DNA from: Prevotella sp.
GTDB taxonomy: Bacteria; Bacteroidota; Bacteroidia; Bacteroidales; Bacteroidaceae
DNA length: 5,097 nt
Assembly (NCBI GenBank): GCA_021203705.1
Contig: JAJQAR010000135.1
Span: 1-5,097 of the forward strand
Direction of reading: 5' to 3'
The translations under genes and the position numbers were made by a program. The notes below the pieces were generated by a model, which saw nothing but the letters and a program-made list of their open reading frames with translations, did no database searches and was not told the origin of the DNA. Position 1 is the stretch's first letter, and each line of letters opens with the position of its first letter. This document shows, piece by piece, positions 1 to 5,097 of the stretch.

Positions 1-3
1 GAT

Positions 4-49
4 ATTACAAATAAAGATATTAGTAATTAGTTTATTAGAAATAAAGATA
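4..49. repeat. 16-bp direct repeat, copies 30 bp apart
   Basis: ATTACAAATAAAGATA at 4-19 recurs as ATTAGAAATAAAGATA at 34-49, matching at 15 of 16 bases. The start-to-start distance of 30 bp is close to three helical turns, which would put both copies on the same face of the DNA. That arrangement is common for paired activator sites, for example of AraC-type regulators, but no regulator is visible and low sequence complexity could produce it by chance. It lies about 150 bp upstream of the -33 element. Confidence 0.45.
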
Positions 50-86
50 AGTTACTCGGTTCCTTGCTTGCGTTAGAAACTGTGTG

Positions 87-103
87 TCGTTCTTTCAGAA
101 CGA
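87..103. promoter_or_regulatory. Perfect 7-bp inverted repeat, possible operator or hairpin
   Basis: TCGTTCT at 87-93 and AGAACGA at 97-103 are exact reverse complements separated by TTC. No T-run follows on either strand, which argues against a rho-independent terminator. The size fits a small protein-binding dyad, and it lies 94 bp upstream of the -33 element. Function is inferred from position and symmetry only. Confidence 0.35.
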
Positions 104-105
104 GC

Positions 106-125
106 GGACATAATAAATTAAGTCC
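106..125. promoter_or_regulatory. 20-bp interrupted palindrome, possible operator
   Basis: The 20 bases consist of GGAC, A, TAAT, AA, ATTA, A, GTCC. Eight of the ten opposing base pairs are complementary; the mismatches are at 110/121 and at the centre, 115/116. The length and layout are typical of a site for a dimeric repressor such as a TetR- or MarR-family protein. It begins three bases after the inverted repeat at 87-103. No such regulator gene is in the window, so the assignment is tentative. Confidence 0.35.
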
Positions 126-158
126 CTACACTTAGCTTGAGACAGGTTGAGTCATTGG

Positions 159-186
159 CGAAAATGGAAAGTGTGGAAAATTTTCG
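159..186. promoter_or_regulatory. 7-bp inverted repeat just upstream of the promoter
   Basis: CGAAAAT at 159-165 and ATTTTCG at 180-186 are exact reverse complements with a 14-base spacer. The spacer region also contains two TGGAAA copies (165-170 and 174-179) nine bases apart. The element ends 10 bases before the -33 TTTG, a common position for an activator or repressor site. No T-run follows on the plus strand. Its role is inferred. Confidence 0.35.
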
Positions 187-196
187 GGGATTTTGG

Positions 197-228
197 TTTG
201 CGTATTTCGTTAATTTTTGATACTTTTG
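197..228 (+). promoter_or_regulatory. Bacteroidetes-type promoter of the efflux operon
   Basis: TTTG at 197-200 matches the Bacteroidetes -33 element, and TACTTTTG at 221-228 matches the -7 consensus TAnnTTTG exactly. The 20-bp gap is within the usual 19-21 bp for the primary sigma factor (SigABfr type) of this phylum. Transcription would start near 233-236, giving a leader of about 120 nt before the ATG at 358. This is the only such promoter I see ahead of the three plus-strand genes and probably drives all of them. Confidence 0.8.
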
Positions 229-234
229 CAGTCG

Positions 235-357
235 ATTAGCAGAAGTTCTTTTTAGTTCGTATGCGTATCATCGCCCCAAGTAAAGATTTATTTGAGCCGA
301 GGGACGGGTTTGGTCGCCGTGAATTTGACCATCAGCTAAAAAGGAAGAAACCAGTTA
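235..357 (+). other. Leader (5' untranslated region) of the efflux operon
   Basis: The leader is inferred from the promoter at 197-228 and the start codon at 358. It can form a modest hairpin: TGGTCG at 311-316 pairs with TGACCA at 326-331, including one G·U pair, around a 9-nt loop. This lies ten bases upstream of the purine-rich AAGGAAG at 341-347. An ATG at 261 opens a 49-codon frame that overlaps the first gene. No known riboswitch is recognisable to me. Confidence 0.45.
341..347 (+). promoter_or_regulatory. Ribosome binding site of the TolC-family gene
   Basis: AAGGAAG matches AAGGAGG at six of seven bases and ends ten bases before the ATG at 358. An in-frame TAA at 337-339 rules out a longer protein, so this site supports the chosen start. 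Shine-Dalgarno sequences are often weak in Bacteroidota, so the site may contribute only partly. Confidence 0.5.
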
Positions 358-1674
358 ATGAAAAGACTTTTGTTTGTTGTCATTTATTTGACAGCAGTCC
401 TTGTGGTTAAAGCGCAAGGTTCCCGTTCCATGTCTGTTGAGGAGATGTTCGATTTGTTGGAGCAGAACAATTCTTCGTTGAGGGTGCAGAACAGTGGTAT
501 GGAAGCATCGCAGGTGGGTGTTGAAGTGGCAAAACGGCAACGATTACCTGACATTGATGCGGCACTCTCTGGCAACTATCTCGGAAATATTGTGATGACC
601 GACAGAGATTTTTCCAACGTGAAAGGTTACACAGCACCTCGCTGGGCGAATAATTTCTCTTTGCAGGTCAGTCAGATGATTTATTCTGGTGGTGCATTGA
701 CGGCTGGCGTGCGCTTGGCAGAGTTGCAGAAAGAGCAGTCGGAACAGACCACCAACCTCACCCGTGAGCAGTTGCGTTTCCTCGTATTGGGGCAGTATCT
801 CGACCTATACACCCTTACCAACCGACAGAAGGTGTATGAGAGCAACATTGCGTTGACAGAGACGCTTATCAGTGATATCAAAGCCAAATATGAGCAGGGC
901 ATGGCACTGAGAAACGACATCACCCGATATGAACTGCAACTTGCCACACTGCAATTAGGGTTGCGCAAGGTGCAGGATTTGTTTGCGATAAAGAACAGGG
1001 AATTGTGCGTCAGTCTTGGTATTGACGAGGTAACAATCAAGCCAGACACGACATTCATAGCACAGATTTTACAGCCCGATGCAGACATCGCCAGTGCCGA
1101 ACTGTCATGGCAGAACGAGGCACAGGCATTCTCCCCACAGATTAAGTTGGCAAGTATCGGAACGAACATTGCGGAGCAAAATCTGAAGATGACACGCAGT
1201 GAGGTGTTGCCGAAACTGAATTTTGTGGCAGTGGATTCATTCACGGGACCTATCACATTCGAAGTGCCGATAATCGACCAAAATCTCAATGTCTGGTACG
1301 TGGGTTTGGGACTATCGTGGTCAATCAGTTCGTTGTACAAGAACAACAAAAAAGTGAGGAAGTCGAAACTCGAATTGCGGCAAAGTCAGGAGCAGCAGAC
1401 TGTTGTGGCGGAGAATGTCGGTAATGCCGTGTATGACGCATATACCAATTACCAGCAATCGTTTGTGGAACTCGGCACGCAGACAAAGAGCGTGAAACTC
1501 GCGCAGGAGAACTATCAGGTGATTGCCGACAGGTATCTCAATCAACTGTCACTGATTACCGACATGGTTGACGCATCCAACATCCGTCTCAATGCCGAAC
1601 TGCTTGAGGTAGATGCCCGAATAAATGTGATTTATTCTTATTATAAAATGAAATACGTAAGTGGCACGCTATAG
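358..1674 (+). CDS. TolC-family outer-membrane efflux channel
   Basis: This 438-residue protein should form the outer-membrane and periplasmic exit duct of a tripartite efflux pump. It starts with a signal peptide: K2 and R3, a hydrophobic stretch to about residue 17, and a likely signal peptidase I site V-K-A|Q after A19. There is no lipobox cysteine. Two outer-membrane efflux protein (OEP) repeats follow, about 25-222 and 255-435. Each has long heptad-like helices (e.g. 115-215 and 335-425) and a beta-strand part (QVSQMIYSGGALTAG at 103-117; VGLGLSWSISSLY at 315-327). The C-terminal RYLNQLSLITDMVDASN segment (392-408) and the end near YYKMKYVSGTL match what I recall of Bacteroidales channels encoded beside EmrA-like adaptors. 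Length is normal for the family. An in-frame stop at 337-339 and the AAGGAAG site support the start. It is the first gene of the operon, 47 bp before the adaptor. The substrate cannot be inferred. Confidence 0.9.
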   Translation: MKRLLFVVIYLTAVLVVKAQGSRSMSVEEMFDLLEQNNSSLRVQNSGMEASQVGVEVAKRQRLPDIDAALSGNYLGNIVMTDRDFSNVKGYTAPRWANNFSLQVSQMIYSGGALTAGVRLAELQKEQSEQTTNLTREQLRFLVLGQYLDLYTLTNRQKVYESNIALTETLISDIKAKYEQGMALRNDITRYELQLATLQLGLRKVQDLFAIKNRELCVSLGIDEVTIKPDTTFIAQILQPDADIASAELSWQNEAQAFSPQIKLASIGTNIAEQNLKMTRSEVLPKLNFVAVDSFTGPITFEVPIIDQNLNVWYVGLGLSWSISSLYKNNKKVRKSKLELRQSQEQQTVVAENVGNAVYDAYTNYQQSFVELGTQTKSVKLAQENYQVIADRYLNQLSLITDMVDASNIRLNAELLEVDARINVIYSYYKMKYVSGTL

Positions 1675-1721
1675 CTGCAGGCCGTAAGGCAACAGATGCC
1701 CTGATTAAATCTATTAAAACA

Positions 1722-2765
1722 ATGAAAGGTCTGAACAAGAAAAACATCAAGCGCACCTATAACGTATTAGTTATCGTGGTGCTGTTATTGGGAGTGGCGT
1801 ATGTATGCAACAAGTTTGTGCATATCGGCAGAGTTGAGTACACCAACAATGCACAGATTTACCGTCATATCACACCTATAAACACCCGTGTGCAGGGTTT
1901 TATCAAGGAAATCCGCTTCAACGACTATCAGGAGGTGAAGAAAGGCGACACGCTGATAATCATCGAGGATTCAGAGTTCCGCTTGCAGTTGGCACAGGCA
2001 GAAGCGAATTTGGAAGGTTCACGGTCAACGGGTTCCGCAATCTCCGCAGGAATAAACACCACATCGAGTAATGTGAAAGTGGCAACGGCTTCTATCGAGG
2101 AGGCGCGAGTGGAGATGGAGAACGCCAAAACCGACTTCAAGCGATATGAGAATTTGCTCGCTAAAGAAGCTGTAACACAACAGCAATACGACAATGCAAA
2201 GGCACGCTATGAGACGGCAGTGGCACGCTACACGCAGGCTTCCAACCAGAGGAACAGTACTTCTCTGACAAAGGAGGAGCAGAGACATGAGTTGTCGCAC
2301 AGTGAGGCGGCAGTAAGTGCTGCCGAGGCAGCCGTGAATTTAGCCCGTCTCAACCTGTCATATACAGTGATTGTTGCCACATGCGATGGCAAGATAGGGC
2401 GTAAGATGATACACGAAGGACAACTTGTGGAAATCGGACAGACATTAGCTGAAATAGTGGATAAGGACAATGTGTGGATAATAGCCAACTATCGTGAGAG
2501 TCAAATGGCGAACATAAAGGTCGGCAATGAGGTGAAGATTACGGCAGATGCTATCCCTGACACTAAATACAAGGGAGTGGTGGAGATTATCTCAGGTGCA
2601 ACGGGAGCGGCATTCTCCAAAGTACCTACCGACAACGCTACGGGAAATTTCGTGAAAGTGGAGCAACGTGTGCCAGTGAGGATAAAACTCACCGCAGACA
2701 ACTCTGACGAGGACAAGGCACGCCTTTTGGCAGGAATGAATGTAGAAACAGAAATTGAATACTGA
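1722..2765 (+). CDS. emrA: EmrA/HlyD-type periplasmic adaptor (membrane fusion) protein
   Basis: This 347-residue protein should link an inner-membrane transporter to the TolC-like channel. A short basic N-terminus (KKNIKR) precedes one membrane anchor at about 13-30, giving a cytoplasmic N-terminus and a periplasmic body. The first lipoyl half is near 40-85 (TPINTRVQGFIKEIRF, VKKGDTLIII). A coiled-coil hairpin spans about 86-210, rich in Ala, Gln and Glu. The second lipoyl half follows (DGKIGRKMIHEGQLVEIGQ, 222-240). The beta-barrel part has VWIIANYRESQMANIKVG (251-268) and the EmrA signature GATGAAF ... NATGNFVKVEQRVPVRI (292-321). This signature separates EmrA-type adaptors from RND-type ones. 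Length is slightly below E. coli EmrA (about 390). No clear Shine-Dalgarno sequence precedes the ATG, only AT-rich sequence, which is ordinary for Bacteroidota. Its stop overlaps the transporter start. Confidence 0.9.
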   Translation: MKGLNKKNIKRTYNVLVIVVLLLGVAYVCNKFVHIGRVEYTNNAQIYRHITPINTRVQGFIKEIRFNDYQEVKKGDTLIIIEDSEFRLQLAQAEANLEGSRSTGSAISAGINTTSSNVKVATASIEEARVEMENAKTDFKRYENLLAKEAVTQQQYDNAKARYETAVARYTQASNQRNSTSLTKEEQRHELSHSEAAVSAAEAAVNLARLNLSYTVIVATCDGKIGRKMIHEGQLVEIGQTLAEIVDKDNVWIIANYRESQMANIKVGNEVKITADAIPDTKYKGVVEIISGATGAAFSKVPTDNATGNFVKVEQRVPVRIKLTADNSDEDKARLLAGMNVETEIEY

Positions 2766-2767
2766 TG
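2763..2767 (+). promoter_or_regulatory. TGATG stop-start overlap, likely translational coupling
   Basis: The TGA stop of the adaptor gene (2763-2765) shares its final A with the ATG of the transporter gene (2765-2767). No Shine-Dalgarno-like sequence lies just upstream. Terminating ribosomes probably restart here, which would tie the output of adaptor and transporter together and supports a shared complex. Confidence 0.65.
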
Positions 2768-4330
2768 CCTCTAAGTCCTGAAAATCAGCCTTTCTCAATG
2801 CCGATGTACAAGGACTGGTTCCCTGTGCGTTTGCGCCCGTGGTGCTATTTGGTGATGATACTCATCTTCCAGCTCACCTCCGGACTTTATCTCGGCAATG
2901 TGTCGCTCATAATGAGTGAAGGCTCACTGTTGCGTGAGGATGTGATGTTCATCGGACTGTGCAACGTGGTGGGTATCAACATGCCATTCCCGTTGCTGTT
3001 CAGGATGAAATTTCATTTTTCTAACAACCGACTTCTGATGAATGCCACGGCGATGATGCTCCTCTGCAACTTTGCGTGTATGTATGTCAAGAGTGTGCCG
3101 ATATTGGCAGTCTTGGCTTTTATCGAAGGCTGTTTCAAGCCATGCGGTACGTTTGAGTGTTTCAGCAATATCCAGTTGTGGATTACGGCAAAGCGAGACT
3201 TGCGTGCGTTCTTCCCCGTGCTATATTTCTTTATCGCTGGTACTATGTCATTACAGTCGTATCTTGCCGTGAACATTGCATACGTCTTTGAGGGTTGGCG
3301 CATGATGCACTGGTTTATTATCGGTTTGTTGTTCTGCTGTCTGCTGTTCCAGTTTATCTGTTTGCGGAAATACTATATCATGCGATTGTCGTTCAAGTCG
3401 GTTGACTGGTTCGGTTTCCTGCTGTGGTCTTTACTTTTTTGCGGCATTGTTTGGATATTTAACTACGGAGAATATTATAACTGGATTGATGGCAAGACAT
3501 GGCGAGATGTTTGTGTGATGACATTAGTGATACTGATGCTGACAATCGGCAGGATGTGCAGTATTAGGCACCCTTATATCAGTCCTGAAATTTTCAAGTT
3601 CAAGGCGATGTATCCGATATTAGGACTTTTTTTTATCGGAGAGTGGTTCAGTACTACGCCAAAGACGCTCGGCAACACATTCGTGGCGGAGGTGATGCAT
3701 TGGGGAATTGTCAGTGCGTCAGTGCTTGACTTGTATGTGTATATCGGAGTCATAATCGGTTCTGTGTTCTCGTTTGTATGGATGAAGGGTTGGAAATGGT
3801 CGTACCCTCGTCTTACTATCATAGGACTGATTGCGTTGTCGCTCTATCAGGGAATAATGTATTTCCTTGTCTCGCCCGACACGAATATTGAGGCACTGTA
3901 TTTCCCTATGATATTGCGAGGTTTCGGATATGACGTGTTCTTGATTACATGTACTATACAGCTATTTGAGGCGGTAACGTTCCCTACGTTTTTTATGACA
4001 ATCGCCTTGTCGGGATTTATGCGCAACGGTCCTACATCGGCTATTGTTACGGGAATTTATGATTTCTTTGTGCGCAGGCAAGAGGCGAGTGCGCTCACGG
4101 CAGGACTTGTAACGGAAAAATTCGATACCTTGCTTATTGCATTGAAAGAGTTGTTTGGCGCAAACTGCCTAATCGGTTGTTTTTTGCTGATTGTCATGCT
4201 GTTGGTTGACATCAAACCAGTGCGCTCCACAATGAAACTCATGCCCTCATGGTTCAAGGTCGGTAAGATTTTGCGCAAAGAGGATAAGCACAGTGAACAT
4301 TTGAGAAGAAAAAGCGTCATGCAAAGTTAG
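2765..4330 (+). CDS. MFS transporter, DHA2/EmrB-like, divergent
   Basis: This 521-residue protein is probably the inner-membrane pump. I count about 14 hydrophobic segments (near 24-46, 58-80, 89-107, 111-131, 148-170, 180-200, 212-233, 247-265, 282-297, 321-340, 347-369, 375-400, 404-420, 465-482), the number expected for the DHA2 family. The loop VDWFGFLLW ... NYGEYYNWIDG (213-243) resembles the EmrB segment DWxG ... G..DWF. RGFGYD (385-390) and FMRNGPTSAIVTGIYD (418-433) match conserved C-terminal-half features. The classical motifs are weak: motif A between helices 2 and 3 reads FRMKFHFSNNRLL, motif B lacks its Arg (AFIEG at 118-122), and motif C has AGTMSLQSY (158-166) in place of GPxxGG. 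The C-terminus (about 483-521) is basic and cytoplasmic. The start shares a base with the adaptor stop; Met12 and Met14 are alternatives. Export by proton antiport is a family inference, not shown here. Confidence 0.85.
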   Translation: MPLSPENQPFSMPMYKDWFPVRLRPWCYLVMILIFQLTSGLYLGNVSLIMSEGSLLREDVMFIGLCNVVGINMPFPLLFRMKFHFSNNRLLMNATAMMLLCNFACMYVKSVPILAVLAFIEGCFKPCGTFECFSNIQLWITAKRDLRAFFPVLYFFIAGTMSLQSYLAVNIAYVFEGWRMMHWFIIGLLFCCLLFQFICLRKYYIMRLSFKSVDWFGFLLWSLLFCGIVWIFNYGEYYNWIDGKTWRDVCVMTLVILMLTIGRMCSIRHPYISPEIFKFKAMYPILGLFFIGEWFSTTPKTLGNTFVAEVMHWGIVSASVLDLYVYIGVIIGSVFSFVWMKGWKWSYPRLTIIGLIALSLYQGIMYFLVSPDTNIEALYFPMILRGFGYDVFLITCTIQLFEAVTFPTFFMTIALSGFMRNGPTSAIVTGIYDFFVRRQEASALTAGLVTEKFDTLLIALKELFGANCLIGCFLLIVMLLVDIKPVRSTMKLMPSWFKVGKILRKEDKHSEHLRRKSVMQS

Positions 4331-4345
4331 AACAGTAATAAAGAT

Positions 4346-4374
4346 AAAGCCTCAACATTTTCGGTTGGGGCTTT
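4346..4374. terminator. Bidirectional rho-independent terminator between convergent genes
   Basis: AAAGCCTCAAC at 4346-4356 pairs with GTTGGGGCTTT at 4364-4374. This makes an 11-bp stem with a single T·G wobble and a 7-nt loop (ATTTTCG). It begins 15 bases after the transporter stop and lies 6 bases past the stop of the minus-strand gene. On the plus strand the stem ends in TTT followed by GTGTTG. On the minus strand it is followed by a T-rich tract (TTTATCTTTATT). It therefore probably ends transcripts from both directions. Confidence 0.85.
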
Positions 4375-4380
4375 GTGTTG

Positions 4381-5097
4381 TCATGCATTTAAAAGGTAAT
4401 CGTACATCTCATGGATTGCTACGGTTATCTTGTTGAAATCATCGCATAGAGTGATACTGTCAGGAGTCAAATATGTACGTTTGTTCAACTCAACCATAAA
4501 GGAGAAATATTCAGTATGCAGTTCTTTCTTGTCAGCAATGGGTTGAATGGAATTGCTGTAAGGTGTGTTGATACCGACATTGAAACCTTTTGACTTGTAA
4601 ATATCAATAATACGGCTTATAATTTCTTCGCTTGGGCGTGAAAAGTCATCATTGAAACCTATGCAGACATCAACATTACTGCCGTCATCAGCAAAGGAAT
4701 GGCAGTCAATCAGGATAGGTCTGCGATTTTCGTAATTAGTTTGAATTACGCTCTGTCTTAATTTGGAATTGTAATCAAAATATGCCTGCATCAATTCTTT
4801 TCTCTGTGTCTCATCAATTTCCCGTGTGAGATTATCCCCATAGCGTGTATAGAGTATGCCTTGACCAATCTTTTCCATATCGTCATGCAATAGGCGTTCT
4901 ACGTCAACAACAAATCTGCTTTTGTTGAATACATGAACGGTGAAATCATTTTCTGCGTCAAATTTTTCTTTGTTCGGATTGAAAAGAATTTGTGTGTGCC
5001 AGTCGGTCAGCTGCATTATTGCTTTACTCAAATAATATTGTGAATTCCACCCTGCATTTTCAGTACCATTGATATTAGAGTGAGGTATGTTCAGTAT
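4381..5097 (-). CDS. N-formylglutamate amidohydrolase (FGase) family protein, 5' end beyond window
   Basis: 238 residues are visible. The frame stays open to base 5097, so the start lies outside. The TTG at 5029-5031 is an internal Leu codon, since the residues before it (ILNIPHSNINGTENAGW) match the usual FGase N-terminus with its IPHS motif. Further family features, numbered from the first visible residue, are TDWHTQILF (31-39), SRFVVDVERL with GQGILYTR (60-85), ILIDCHSF (128-135), PYSNSI (179-184) and FMVELNKRTYL (200-210). The histidines of PHS and DCHS and the acidic residues near them are plausible metal ligands, by family analogy. HutG-type members hydrolyse N-formyl-L-glutamate to glutamate and formate in histidine breakdown. 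No hut genes are visible, so the substrate here is open. No signal peptide can be judged. GC is about 38% in sampled lines, below the efflux operon. It is convergent with the operon and probably unrelated in function. Confidence 0.8.
   Translation of the reverse strand: MLNIPHSNINGTENAGWNSQYYLSKAIMQLTDWHTQILFNPNKEKFDAENDFTVHVFNKSRFVVDVERLLHDDMEKIGQGILYTRYGDNLTREIDETQRKELMQAYFDYNSKLRQSVIQTNYENRRPILIDCHSFADDGSNVDVCIGFNDDFSRPSEEIISRIIDIYKSKGFNVGINTPYSNSIQPIADKKELHTEYFSFMVELNKRTYLTPDSITLCDDFNKITVAIHEMYDYLLNA

Larger units (their letters stand above)
1..196. other. Non-coding upstream region with several repeats
   Basis: No supported gene lies here. The first 60 bases are very AT-rich (about 20% GC by counting). 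One plus-strand frame is open from base 2 to a TAG at 74-76, but it is only about 24 codons, begins outside the window and resembles no family I know, so I do not call it the tail of an upstream gene. The region carries a direct repeat and three inverted repeats, listed separately. It lies directly upstream of the promoter of the efflux operon, so it is most likely a control region. Confidence 0.6.

Noticed and set aside
2..76. Open plus-strand frame at the left edge, possibly the tail of an upstream gene
   Set aside because: It is only about 24 codons of AT-rich sequence with no recognisable C-terminus, and it overlaps the direct repeat. It cannot be told from chance.
681..1349. A 222-codon open frame on the minus strand inside the TolC-family gene
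   Set aside because: It is fully antisense to a gene with strong family motifs, shows no recognisable domain or ribosome site, and has the Ser/Cys-rich composition typical of a shadow frame.
1681..1690. GCC-GTAA-GGC mini-hairpin with a GNRA-type loop between channel and adaptor genes
   Set aside because: The stem is only three base pairs with no T-run, too weak to be a terminator or a supported RNA element.
1696..1704. ATG upstream of the adaptor start
   Set aside because: It is out of frame with the adaptor and meets a TGA after two codons.
3072..3272. Small plus-strand open frame inside the transporter gene
   Set aside because: It overlaps conserved transporter sequence in another frame and has no family resemblance or ribosome site.
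4337..4347. A third copy of AATAAAGATAA, also found at 40-50 in the upstream repeat
   Set aside because: An 11-base AT-rich match in 5 kb is expected by chance, and this copy sits between a stop codon and a terminator rather than in a control region.

Overview
The window looks like a piece of a Bacteroidota chromosome, probably a Bacteroidales member such as Prevotella or Bacteroides. This rests on a -33/-7 promoter of the Bacteroidetes type (TTTG, 20 bp, TACTTTTG) ahead of the first gene, weak or absent Shine-Dalgarno sequences, and protein sequences resembling Bacteroidales efflux components. The genus cannot be fixed from the sequence alone.

Layout: bases 1-357 hold no convincing gene. 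They are an AT-rich regulatory region with a 16-bp direct repeat, three inverted repeats, a good promoter at 197-228 and a leader of roughly 120 nt. From 358 to 4330 there are three co-directional genes: a TolC-family outer-membrane channel (358-1674), an EmrA/HlyD-type periplasmic adaptor (1722-2765) and a 14-helix major facilitator transporter of the DHA2/EmrB type (2765-4330). The adaptor and transporter genes overlap by one base (TGATG), and no internal terminator is visible, so the three probably form one operon. A strong hairpin at 4346-4374 separates this operon from a convergent gene. That minus-strand gene (4381 to beyond the right edge) encodes an N-formylglutamate amidohydrolase (FGase) family protein. 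Its reading frame continues past the window end, so its true start is not visible.

How the genes work together: the transporter should sit in the inner membrane and bind the adaptor, whose coiled-coil hairpin reaches the outer-membrane channel. Together they would export a small molecule from the cell across both membranes. The substrate is unknown. No TetR, MarR or AraC regulator gene lies in the window, although the repeats upstream are of operator size. The transporter is the oddest member, because the usual MFS motifs A, B and C are hard to recognise in it.

The amidohydrolase gene is visibly lower in GC than the operon and is transcribed toward it, so it is probably an independent unit. 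I see no mobile element, CRISPR array, tRNA or rRNA. I found no clear evidence of a wholly new system. The points most worth a second look are the divergent transporter, the crowded upstream control region and a possible upstream reading frame overlapping the channel gene's start.
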